Source: Lentisphaeria bacterium (GTDB taxonomy: Bacteria > Verrucomicrobiota > Lentisphaeria > Victivallales > UBA1829). From it: 29,918 nucleotides of DNA. The position numbers were made by a program, and so were the translations under genes. Below, in pieces: positions 1-7,525 of the stretch (within the stretch, counting starts at the first letter, position 1; each line of letters starts with the position of its first letter). The notes beneath the pieces are model-generated. The model was not told where the DNA came from and ran no database searches. It was given only the letters and a program-made list of their open reading frames with translations. The DNA is taken from positions 1 through 29,918 of the forward strand of contig DPDG01000022.1 in assembly GCA_003526375.1 (NCBI GenBank), written 5' to 3'.

Positions 1-16
1 AGAATCACCTGCACCT

Positions 17-35
17 CGGCAAACTGAGTTTGCCG
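17..35. repeat. perfect short hairpin
   Basis: An 8-bp perfect inverted repeat, CGGCAAAC / GTTTGCCG, with a 3-base loop. No T-run follows on the + strand, so it is not a clear rho-independent terminator; it could be the stem of one for a gene left of the window, or an operator. Nothing else coding is seen in positions 1-157. Confidence 0.5.
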
Positions 36-102
36 TCATGAAAGTTCAAATGATGTTTTATTGCCGGAGCCAATATTTTTCAATAAAAAAATTTTTTTCT
101 GA

Positions 103-131
103 TTGACAATTCAACAGAGCAACATTATTTT
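103..131 (+). promoter_or_regulatory. sigma70-type promoter for the aminotransferase gene
   Basis: TTGACA at 103-108 and TATTTT at 126-131, separated by 17 bases. Transcription would begin near 138, about 47 bases before the start codon at 185. The upstream stretch 78-98 is very AT-rich (A and T runs), as in an UP element. Confidence 0.6.
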
Positions 132-136
132 AATAA

Positions 137-163
137 CCAATGGTCTATTAAAGCCCTATGGTC
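137..163 (+). promoter_or_regulatory. candidate operator, direct repeat in the 5' leader
   Basis: Two copies of CCWATGGTC lie at 137-145 and 155-163, 18 bases apart and just downstream of the predicted transcription start. Direct repeats spaced by nearly two helical turns can bind an activator or repressor dimer. The binding protein is unknown, so this is a weak inference. Confidence 0.3.
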
Positions 164-184
164 AATCATACAGGAGATCAAACA

Positions 185-1510
185 ATGGAAAGTGTCAAGC
201 TGGCTCTCAAAGGCGGTCCCCGGGAAATAAACGGGGAAAACGAAAAAATCTTTCACTGGCCGATTGTCACAGAGGAAGATTTCGAAGCGGTAAAGGCAGT
301 CATTGCCGATGGAGGCAAACCGAGCTGCACGGACATTACGATGGAGTTTGAAAAGGAATGGGCTGCCTACAACGGCGTGAAGTATGCCCTCGGAACCTGC
401 AACGGGACAGCGGCGCTGGCGGCGGGGCTGTGGGCTCTCGGAGTCGGCGCCGGAGACGAAATCATCGCACCGAGCATGACCTACTGGGCGACCTGCGCAT
501 GTGCCATCCAGCTGGGGGCAAGCGTGAACTTTGCCGACGTCGATCCTGAAACGCTCTGCATCGATCCCGAAGACATCGAGCGCCGGATCGGTCCGCGCAC
601 CAAGGCAATCGTAGTCGTAAACTACGGCGGATATCCTGCGGACTGGGACGCGCTCCTGCCTCTGGCGAAGAAATACGGACTGCGGATTCTGGAGGACAAT
701 TCACATGGTCACGGCGCCATGTACAAAGGACGCATGTGCGGATCGTTCGGCGATATTGCCGGCGCCAGCATGATGTCATGCAAGGCATTCGCAATCGGGG
801 AAGCGGGAATGATCACGACGAATGACCTGGACCTCTACAAGCGTTGTATCGCCTACGGGCACTATGAGCGGACTTTCGCAAGCAAATACAATACCGATGC
901 CGTCCCGATGGATCTTCCCGACCTGTCTCCCTATGTCGGCATCCCGATCGGCGGATGCAAGCACCGCATGAACCAGATGTGTTCCGCCATGGGACGGGTT
1001 CAGCTCAAACACTATCCGGAACGGATTGCGGAGATCGACAGGGCAATGACTTATTTCTCCGACCGTCTTGACGAACTGCCCGGACTGCGCGCCGTCCGTC
1101 CGCCGAAGAATTCAGGCATGACCAAAGGCGGCTGGTATCTTCCGCTCTGCCATTACGACGCCTCAAAACTCGGCGGGCTCAGGCTCGGCAGATTCATCGA
1201 GGCGCTGAAAGCCGAAGGCGTTCCCTGCAATCCCGGAGCCAACAAGCCGATTCACGGCAATCCCTATTTCCATACTCTCGATTACTTCCGCATGGGAACT
1301 CCCACCGTCGAAGCATTCGGCCGGCGCAGGCTTGAAACCAACGTCGATTCACAACTGCCTGTCACGATGGGAGCGGCGGAAAAGATTTTCATGCTTCCGT
1401 GGTTCAAACATTTTGACATTCCCGTGATAGACACTTACATTAACGCTTTCAGGAAGGTAATCAGCCATGCAGGAGAACTTCTGGAAGACCGGAACGGCGA
1501 GGCAAAATAA
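185..1510 (+). CDS. DegT/DnrJ/EryC1/StrS-family PLP aminotransferase
   Basis: Predicted pyridoxal-phosphate aminotransferase of the DegT/DnrJ/EryC1/StrS family (fold type I), 441 aa, cytoplasmic; the family aminates keto-sugars or cyclitols, usually from glutamate or glutamine. The start at 185 is chosen over 158 because AGGAGA at 172-177 sits 7 bases before it. Visible landmarks are the early glycine-rich GTCNGTAAL segment (about residues 70-78), the LEDNSHGHGA stretch whose Asp (about D171) should bind the PLP ring nitrogen, and SCKAFAIGEAG, where K200 is the expected Schiff-base lysine. Length is slightly above the family norm of 370-420. The next gene is an amidohydrolase 65 bases downstream, probably in one operon. 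No nucleotide-sugar genes are nearby, so the substrate is unknown and a role in cyclitol or free amino-sugar metabolism is as likely as cell-surface sugar synthesis. Confidence 0.85.
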   Translation: MESVKLALKGGPREINGENEKIFHWPIVTEEDFEAVKAVIADGGKPSCTDITMEFEKEWAAYNGVKYALGTCNGTAALAAGLWALGVGAGDEIIAPSMTYWATCACAIQLGASVNFADVDPETLCIDPEDIERRIGPRTKAIVVVNYGGYPADWDALLPLAKKYGLRILEDNSHGHGAMYKGRMCGSFGDIAGASMMSCKAFAIGEAGMITTNDLDLYKRCIAYGHYERTFASKYNTDAVPMDLPDLSPYVGIPIGGCKHRMNQMCSAMGRVQLKHYPERIAEIDRAMTYFSDRLDELPGLRAVRPPKNSGMTKGGWYLPLCHYDASKLGGLRLGRFIEALKAEGVPCNPGANKPIHGNPYFHTLDYFRMGTPTVEAFGRRRLETNVDSQLPVTMGAAEKIFMLPWFKHFDIPVIDTYINAFRKVISHAGELLEDRNGEAK

Positions 1511-1575
1511 CTGCATCCGCCATTTCCCTTTACAGAGACTCAAACAACATCTGAAAGAATACAAGGATTCAGCAA

Positions 1576-2451
1576 ATGAGAATCATTGATGCGCACAATC
1601 ACCCGGACTGGCACGGGCACGACTTCAATAAAAGCCTGGAAAACATGGACCGGTTCGGAATCGAAAAGACCTGGCTCCTGAGCTGGGAAAGCCCGCATTC
1701 GGACTACTGCCACAATTACAGCCAGCTTCTCCCGTCCGGCGTGCTGGGAAGCGGCAGGGAACCCGTTCCGTTCACCCGCTGTCTCTCCTACAAGGAACGG
1801 GCGCCGGAACGCTTTATTCTCGGCTACTGCCCCGATCCGCGGGAACCCGACGCCTGCCGCAGGCTCATCGCGGCGCACGACATCTACGGGGCGCAGGTCT
1901 GCGGCGAACTCAAAGTCCGAATGATGTACGACAATCCGGACGCCCTGATGCTCTTTCATGTGGCGGCATCCCTCAAAATGCCGGTCACATTCCATCTCCA
2001 GTATGATACGCGCAGGAAATGGGACGATCCGCGCGAGGAGTGGTACGGCGGCTCCATCGACACGCTGGAGCGTGTGCTTCAGGCATGTCCCGACACCATC
2101 TTCCTCGGGCACGCCCCCGGTTTCTGGATTCATATCTCCGGCGACGATCTCAGCCTCAAAGACACGTATCCCGAAGCAAACGCGCCGGTTCTCCCCGGAG
2201 GGCGCATCCCCGAACTGCTCCGCAAATACCCGAATCTTTACTGCGACATCTCCGCCGGGTCCGGGCGTCTCGCTCTCAGCAGGGACCTTGACTTCACGAG
2301 AAAGTTCCTGATCGAATTTCACGACCGCATTCTCTATGCCCGTGATTATTTCGACAACAAACATCAGGAACTGCTGAACTCACTCTCCCTGCCCGTCCCG
2401 GTTCTTGAGGACATCTATTTCAGGAATGCGGAACGGCTGCTGGCGGAATGA
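1576..2451 (+). CDS. amidohydrolase family (Amidohydro_2-like) metal-dependent hydrolase
   Basis: A 291-aa cytoplasmic protein resembling the amidohydrolase-related TIM-barrel family (PF04909-like), which contains decarboxylases and lactone or amide hydrolases. It opens with the metal-binding DAHNH motif (H7, H9). Further candidate ligands are H140 (VTFH), H179 (FLGHAPG) and a late Asp, D257, in ILYARDYFD, at the place where the family has its GSDxP aspartate. AAGGATT precedes the ATG by a normal distance. It follows the aminotransferase by 65 bases and is closed by the strong terminator at 2472, so the two form a two-gene operon. The pairing suggests a small cyclic or sugar-like substrate, but the reaction cannot be named from sequence. 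Confidence 0.8.
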   Translation: MRIIDAHNHPDWHGHDFNKSLENMDRFGIEKTWLLSWESPHSDYCHNYSQLLPSGVLGSGREPVPFTRCLSYKERAPERFILGYCPDPREPDACRRLIAAHDIYGAQVCGELKVRMMYDNPDALMLFHVAASLKMPVTFHLQYDTRRKWDDPREEWYGGSIDTLERVLQACPDTIFLGHAPGFWIHISGDDLSLKDTYPEANAPVLPGGRIPELLRKYPNLYCDISAGSGRLALSRDLDFTRKFLIEFHDRILYARDYFDNKHQELLNSLSLPVPVLEDIYFRNAERLLAE

Positions 2452-2471
2452 GCTCCGGACAGACTCCATAC

Positions 2472-2504
2472 GGCAAGGCGGCAAAAAACGCCTTGCCTTT
2501 TTTT
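2472..2504 (+). terminator. rho-independent terminator
   Basis: A 9-bp perfect stem (GGCAAGGCG at 2472-2480 with CGCCTTGCC at 2489-2497), an 8-base A-rich loop and a run of seven T. It ends the aminotransferase/amidohydrolase operon. Confidence 0.92.
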
Positions 2505-2551
2505 GTCCTATGTATCAGGCAAAAAGTCGGCGGCAAACGAGCCATAACATA

Positions 2552-2579
2552 TTGACATTGCACGCAATTTGTTTATAAT
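2552..2579 (+). promoter_or_regulatory. consensus promoter with a palindrome in the spacer (module A)
   Basis: TTGACA at 2552-2557, a 16-base spacer and TATAAT at 2574-2579. The imperfect palindrome ATTGC-AC-GCAAT at 2557-2568 lies between the two boxes, a typical place for a repressor site, and a related CGCAAATTC occurs at 2592-2600. The regulator encoded immediately downstream is the obvious candidate to bind it (inference). Confidence 0.75.
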
Positions 2580-2626
2580 ATATGTCAAGGACGCAAATTC
2601 ATGAAACAAGGTTCCGGAGCACGATT

Positions 2627-3685
2627 ATGAGCAATTCAAGATATCCGACACTGGCGGCAACTCTGGAAAAGCGGATCGCACAGGGAATCTACCGCGACAG
2701 GCTTCCCACGGTAAGGGAGCTCGCCGCGGAATTCAAGGTTTCCAAACAGACGGTGACGCTTGCTCTGCGCCCTCTGATCGTAAAGGGAATCCTGAAAGCA
2801 GAGGGGCGCAGGGGAATCCATGTCGCCGCTCCGGTCAAGTCTCCGGGCATCATCGGCATCGTGGCAACGGGTGATATGAGCATTCTGGAAAACGATAAAA
2901 AGCTCAAGGAGTTGCAGGAGCAGATCAACAGAGACGGATTTGAATCCGTCCTGATCGGAATCACCAACTGGATCAGCTCCCGCAGCGTCTGCAAACTGCT
3001 CAGCGATCATTTTTCCGGGATCATCTTCACCAACAGCACATTGTCATTCGAGATCGCGGAACATCTGGACAGGCTCCTGATCCCGTTCGTTTCATGCAAC
3101 CGTCTTCCGGTATATCCCCATATCAATTATGTCGAAACCAACTGGCGGGGAGCCATTCGACAGCTCGCGGAGGACCTTGCAGATATGGGATACCGGAAAC
3201 TGGGGCTTTTCTTTCAGGGAAGGCTGGAAGGCTACAACCGGATCATCGGAAAAGAATGGCGCAAGATCAAGGAGGAACTCAGCCTGCCCCTGCTGGAATG
3301 CGACGGAATCAGTCTGGATTACCGCAGTTCCGCCTTTGAGAATCTGCGCGGATTTCTGGAAATTTTGCAGAAAAAACAGGAATATCCGGAACTCCTGATC
3401 CTCTGGCTTGGTCTTGATGAAAAAATAGTGAAACTGCTGACGGAGGGTTCGCTGCGGGTGCCGGAAACCACCCGCATTCTCGGATACGCCAAAAACGGAA
3501 TGCAGTATCCGAAGCAGTTCACAGCGTTCAATGAAGAGGAGTCTTATTCAAAGACGCTGTTTGCGGCTTACGAAGCCCTGCGGGAGGTAATGATCGCACC
3601 GACAACGAAAAGAATTCACAGGTTCATAAATTACACAATAGACATAAAATCAAACTTAAATAAGGAGGAAAAAGAAAATGTCTAA
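2627..3685 (+). CDS. GntR-family regulator with LacI-type ligand-binding domain
   Basis: A 352-aa cytoplasmic DNA-binding protein. Residues about 5-65 form a GntR winged helix (LPTVRELAAEFKVSKQTVTLALRPL, then a short wing). Residues about 70-340 look like the periplasmic-binding-protein fold of LacI/GalR repressors (PGIIGIVATG opening). This fusion, as in AraR-type regulators, normally binds a sugar. The start at 2627 is preferred because GGAG at 2616-2619 is 7 bases upstream, while the alternative ATG at 2582 lies within a few bases of the -10 box and would precede the transcription start. It is the first gene of module A and overlaps the pseudopilin start by 8 bases, implying translational coupling. 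It probably controls its own operon through the palindrome at 2557-2568. Confidence 0.88.
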   Translation: MSNSRYPTLAATLEKRIAQGIYRDRLPTVRELAAEFKVSKQTVTLALRPLIVKGILKAEGRRGIHVAAPVKSPGIIGIVATGDMSILENDKKLKELQEQINRDGFESVLIGITNWISSRSVCKLLSDHFSGIIFTNSTLSFEIAEHLDRLLIPFVSCNRLPVYPHINYVETNWRGAIRQLAEDLADMGYRKLGLFFQGRLEGYNRIIGKEWRKIKEELSLPLLECDGISLDYRSSAFENLRGFLEILQKKQEYPELLILWLGLDEKIVKLLTEGSLRVPETTRILGYAKNGMQYPKQFTAFNEEESYSKTLFAAYEALREVMIAPTTKRIHRFINYTIDIKSNLNKEEKENV

Positions 3686-4484
3686 GAAAATCGGGAACAG
3701 GGTGAGTTTCACCCTTATAGAGCTCTTGGTCGTGATAGCGATCATCGCCATTCTGGCGGCAATACTGATGCCGGCTCTGAATGCGGCACGGGAAAAGGCA
3801 CGTGCCATATCCTGCGCATCAAACCTGAAACAACTCGGAACAGGTATCAATCAGTACTGCGTTGACAACACGAATGTAATGCCTGTTACTACTGCTACTT
3901 ACGATATCAAGAACAACTGGTTCAATAAGCTTGATGGGTATGTAGGAGGTGCGGAAACAGTAACATTTAAACAAACGAATGGTTCCCAAGCAGAAGGAGC
4001 TGCACTGTTCAGCAAAAAAACGGTGTTCCGCTGTCCCTCGGATAAGACACCATATCTGACGACAACAAATCAAAGCGGAAGTTTGAGTTACGGGATGCCC
4101 TACTCAAGCCAAGCGGCAAGTTATCCAGGTTTTGCGGGTGCCAAAGTCAGCAGAATCAAGCATCCAACCCGTCTTTGTACCCTTGCGGAAACAATTTATT
4201 ATTTTCGTTTTGATGCCTATAACGGAAATCGAAACGCTGCGACTTTTGAAGCAACAATAGATCCGAAACAAGTCTCAGTATTGAATAATACCACAGGTCA
4301 ATGGATTGCACGTCAACATAATGGTCAGACAAACATGGTATTTTTTGATGGTCATGTAGAAACGCTGAAACGAGTATGGTTTGTAAACCCCTCTGGTTCA
4401 ACAAGCTCACGTCCGATCATTCTTCAGGCAGTCGGGATGTGGCTGATTGAAGGAACTTGGGCAAATGATCGTTACAAACTTTAA
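3678..4484 (+). CDS. prepilin-type N-terminal domain / H-X9-DG pseudopilin (module A)
   Basis: A 268-aa protein with a short basic leader (MSKKIGNRVS) followed by FTLIELLVVIAIIAILAA, the type IV prepilin/T2SS pseudopilin processing site and hydrophobic helix. An H-X9-DG motif near the C-terminus (RQHNGQTNMVFFDGHVE) assigns it to the DUF1559-like H-X9-DG group abundant in Planctomycetes and Lentisphaerota. After prepilin-peptidase cleavage it should sit in the inner membrane with its globular domain outside, or join a pseudopilus. A strong AAGGAGG precedes the ATG. Residue -1 is Ser rather than the usual Gly. G+C falls sharply after the N-terminal region: 60-base lines at 3961, 4201 and 4321 each have 23 G+C, against about 35 in the regulator gene. 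The function of the variable domain is unknown. Confidence 0.9.
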   Translation: MSKKIGNRVSFTLIELLVVIAIIAILAAILMPALNAAREKARAISCASNLKQLGTGINQYCVDNTNVMPVTTATYDIKNNWFNKLDGYVGGAETVTFKQTNGSQAEGAALFSKKTVFRCPSDKTPYLTTTNQSGSLSYGMPYSSQAASYPGFAGAKVSRIKHPTRLCTLAETIYYFRFDAYNGNRNAATFEATIDPKQVSVLNNTTGQWIARQHNGQTNMVFFDGHVETLKRVWFVNPSGSTSSRPIILQAVGMWLIEGTWANDRYKL

Positions 4485-4523
4485 TCGCAAAATATTTCAG
4501 ATAAAGAAGAAAGGAAAAGAAAA

Positions 4524-5573
4524 ATGAAGAAAATGATTCTTATGTTGACTGCACTTTGCATGGCGGCAGGTGCAGCGGAAACCGCGACAGACAACCCAAC
4601 CAAAGCACAGGCTCCGCAGGGCGGGATTCTGCTCAAGAGCATCAACTTTGAAAGTCCGTCCGGCTTCTCCAAATGGCCGGCGGACTCCCAGGTTGAACTG
4701 GATACAGAGGATTTCAAGGAAGGCAAATCATCCATTGTATTCACACCGGACAACCATTATGTCGCCTATTTCTATCAGAAACTCACACCGGGACACGAGT
4801 ATGTAATCACATGCTGGGCAAAAATGGATACGGAACCGATCAAAAGGTGCGGAATCGGTGTGAATTTCGCAAAACAGGGCGGCGCCAACAGCAGCGCAGG
4901 CAATGTCAATTTCCCGTTTGCCGAACTCATTCCGGCAGATAATGAGTGGCATTTCTGCAAAGTGACCTTCAAGGCTCCGGAAAATGCAGTGCGCGGTCAG
5001 GTCATGCTGTCCCTTCTCCGCACGAACGCCACTGTTTTCATTGATGACTTCAAACTGTATGACATGAGCGCAAAATCCGTCGCACAGGGCACAACCGTCA
5101 CAAAGGGAACTCCGCTCAAAGCTATGAAATTCAACTCGAACAAGGGGATTTACAGCGATCCGAAAGGCAAAATCACACTCGGAAAACCGGAAGAAAATGA
5201 TGGACGGGCATGTCTGGTCTTTATCCCGAACAACGACAAGGACTGTCTGGCATATACAGCATATTTCTATCAGCGTCTCTTCCCCGGCGATTATGTTGCT
5301 GAATTCGACTATCAGACACCGTCCGACCCGATCGCCCGCGCGGCATTGATTATTCAGTTCAGCGGTCCCGGGAAAAAACTCGGAGAAGTCGGAACCATTA
5401 CAAAAAAAGTTTCCGACTTCGGCGCCTGCGACGGCAGCTGGCAGCATGCAGTGATCCCGTTCAAAGTTCCGCAGGGAGTCAATAACGCCAGAATCATGTT
5501 TGCCTTCTATCGCATCAACGTTCCGATCCGTATTGCGGACTTCAAAATCTTCAAAACTGCTTCCGCAGAGTGA
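4524..5573 (+). CDS. secreted protein with two tandem carbohydrate-binding-like beta-sandwich domains
   Basis: A 349-aa protein with a signal peptide (MKKMILMLTALCMAAGAAE) and no catalytic motif. The mature part consists of two homologous repeats, about residues 34-182 and 197-349. Matching landmarks are YFYQKLTPG (82-90) versus YFYQRLFPG (247-255), GIGVNF versus ALIIQF, and FIDDFKLYD (172-180) versus a final ADFKIF. Their length and pattern of alternating hydrophobic strands resemble CBM4/9/22-type jelly rolls. The likely role is binding glycan outside the cytoplasm for the module A enzymes. AAAGGA lies shortly before the ATG, and the gene follows the pseudopilin by 39 bases and abuts the next gene. 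The CBM assignment is inferred from pattern and context only. Confidence 0.72.
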   Translation: MKKMILMLTALCMAAGAAETATDNPTKAQAPQGGILLKSINFESPSGFSKWPADSQVELDTEDFKEGKSSIVFTPDNHYVAYFYQKLTPGHEYVITCWAKMDTEPIKRCGIGVNFAKQGGANSSAGNVNFPFAELIPADNEWHFCKVTFKAPENAVRGQVMLSLLRTNATVFIDDFKLYDMSAKSVAQGTTVTKGTPLKAMKFNSNKGIYSDPKGKITLGKPEENDGRACLVFIPNNDKDCLAYTAYFYQRLFPGDYVAEFDYQTPSDPIARAALIIQFSGPGKKLGEVGTITKKVSDFGACDGSWQHAVIPFKVPQGVNNARIMFAFYRINVPIRIADFKIFKTASAE

Positions 5574-5590
5574 CCGCAGGAGAAACTTCC

Positions 5591-7477
5591 ATGAAAACAC
5601 TGAAAACAGTTGCAGCGGCAATTCTTATGGTTTCCTTTTTCTCCGCCTTGTCCGCATCCGTGCCGGAAGCAAAAAAGGAGTTCGGAAGTGCGGTGACAAC
5701 AATGCCTCCACTGACGACCAAACGACCGTATCTGCCGCGCCGCCAGTCCGGTTACGCCTTCGTCAGCAACATCGAACAGATCGCCTATATTTCGGCGGAA
5801 CAGTCCTCAATGATTCACTTCATGCCGGTCAATCCGTCACACAAGCCGAAGCTTTTCATTGCGCTGCCGCCGGAGGTCAGGCTTCAGGGCGCATTCCGCG
5901 ATCTCGCGGTCGAAAAAGCGGGAACGTTCTCCCATGACGGGAAAGAGCTGGACCGCTACCGCATCAATGCAGGTCCTCGCGTGGCGAAATATACCTTTTT
6001 CTGGCGTCTTGCCAAATCCCTCCCCGAAGGTACGGAGCTGCAAGGGTTCTACTGGGGAGAGTGGTCCAAGGGAAAACAGGCGCCCCGGCCGCTGAAAATC
6101 AAAGTGGTCTCCATCCCGGCTGTAAAACAGTTCCGGCAGATCCCGGTCTACCTCTCCATGCCGAATGACTTTTACGCGGAATATCCCGATACGGAGGGAC
6201 TGCGCAGAAGCGGATTCAACTATCTCGACATGTGGACCTATCTGACGCCGGATGAATCCGACTGGGGCATTTCGCTTCTGGACTCCACTCTGGCAAAGAC
6301 CTCGAAAGCGGGTGTCGGTGAAATCGCATGGATCCGGGAATGGTGGTGGCACAACGGACAGAAGGAAGCCGACGGCATGGCAACGCTGATCGACGGCAAG
6401 AAAGTCAGCAACATGCTCTGCCTCTCCTATCGGGGCAAGTGGTATCAGGCGCTGATCGATCAGGGAAAATACCTGATCGACCGAGGGCTTTATTTTCACA
6501 GCACGGACCCGGAAATGTACGGGGAAGGCAGTAAAATCTGTTTCTGCGAATCCTGCAAAAAGCGTTTCGGGGACTACCTGAAAAAGAAGGCGGCAGACGT
6601 CGCATATGAAGACCCTGCCATATTCGAGAAAAACCCGGAGCAGTATGCGGAACTGCATCGTCTCTGGAATGCGTTCAAATGCTGGAGCTACACGGAATTC
6701 TTTGCGGAATACCGCCGCGCAATGGAACAGTACATGAAGGAAAAAGGAATCAGGGAGCCTTTCCGGTTCATGATCTACTCCTCCTATCACCGTTCCTTCC
6801 CCGGTTTCTGGCAGTATGAGGATTACCGGAAGAGCCACTCCTACCTCATGACGCTGGAAGATCCGCAGACCTTTGTCGGAGTGTTTGATTTCGTGGCGCC
6901 CATGGTTTACATGGATGTCTATGCGAACTATGAAGACTATGACATGCTCCTGCCGTGGAGGGACACCGCAGTGCTCCGGCGGATCACCGGAGACAAAGTT
7001 CCGATCTCGCCGATTCTCTGCGCCGGCTATCCGTTCATCTATGCTTTCGGGTCGGACCTGAACGCGGAAATGCTGAAATACAATATGCTTGAAGTGATCG
7101 GCGGAGGCGGAAAGGGCTTCGGGTTCTGGGGAGAATGCCCCTTCGACGCCGCGGATATGAAAGCCGTTGCGGAAGTGGTCGGGATGCTGGCGCCGTATGA
7201 AAAGATCATTCTGGAGGGAAAAGCGGAAGGCAAGGTCACGGTCTGTTCCGGAAATGCCGTCGCAAAACGCGTGACGAGTCCGGCGGGATCGCTTCTGCTG
7301 GTCTCGGAATACTCCCGCCGCCCGCTGAAAGTGGAACTGGAATGTCCCGTGACGGAACGTTCACGGGTCATCGACCTGTCAACCGGCAGGCAGATTGCGG
7401 AAATTACGGAAACGGAACCGCGTTTCACGCTGAATCTGGGAAAAGACCGCGCGGTCATGCTTTATATCGGACGATGA
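5591..7477 (+). CDS. secreted GH42/clan GH-A-like putative glycoside hydrolase
   Basis: A 628-aa protein with a signal peptide ending near SALSASVPEA. An N-terminal beta domain (to about residue 170) precedes a probable TIM barrel (about 180-520) and a small C-terminal beta domain. The C-x-C-x-x-C cluster at residues 317-322 (CFCESC), just after a STDPEMYGEG loop with acidic candidates, resembles the zinc-binding cysteine cluster of GH42 beta-galactosidases. An aromatic-rich barrel (REWWWHNG, APMVYMDVY) also fits a sugar-active site. The catalytic pair cannot be fixed by eye. The ATG at 5591 has AGGAGA 7 bases upstream; the in-frame GTG at 5570 overlaps the previous stop and lacks such a site. 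It is co-transcribed within module A. Confidence 0.75.
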   Translation: MKTLKTVAAAILMVSFFSALSASVPEAKKEFGSAVTTMPPLTTKRPYLPRRQSGYAFVSNIEQIAYISAEQSSMIHFMPVNPSHKPKLFIALPPEVRLQGAFRDLAVEKAGTFSHDGKELDRYRINAGPRVAKYTFFWRLAKSLPEGTELQGFYWGEWSKGKQAPRPLKIKVVSIPAVKQFRQIPVYLSMPNDFYAEYPDTEGLRRSGFNYLDMWTYLTPDESDWGISLLDSTLAKTSKAGVGEIAWIREWWWHNGQKEADGMATLIDGKKVSNMLCLSYRGKWYQALIDQGKYLIDRGLYFHSTDPEMYGEGSKICFCESCKKRFGDYLKKKAADVAYEDPAIFEKNPEQYAELHRLWNAFKCWSYTEFFAEYRRAMEQYMKEKGIREPFRFMIYSSYHRSFPGFWQYEDYRKSHSYLMTLEDPQTFVGVFDFVAPMVYMDVYANYEDYDMLLPWRDTAVLRRITGDKVPISPILCAGYPFIYAFGSDLNAEMLKYNMLEVIGGGGKGFGFWGECPFDAADMKAVAEVVGMLAPYEKIILEGKAEGKVTVCSGNAVAKRVTSPAGSLLLVSEYSRRPLKVELECPVTERSRVIDLSTGRQIAEITETEPRFTLNLGKDRAVMLYIGR

Positions 7478-7525
7478 ATCCCGCGGCATCCGGGCAAAAT
7501 AAAGAACAGGAATACAGGATATCAA

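Noticed and set aside
1540..2364. 274-codon open frame on the - strand opposite the amidohydrolase
   Set aside because: It lies almost entirely antisense to a gene with clear metal-binding motifs, has no family resemblance, and arises from the codon bias of the real gene.
2582..2584. Upstream ATG as start of the first GntR regulator
   Set aside because: It lies only two bases after the -10 box and would precede the predicted transcription start; the ATG at 2627 has a proper ribosome site.
5837..6838. 333-codon - strand open frame
   Set aside because: Antisense shadow of the secreted GH42-like gene; no ribosome site or recognisable motif.
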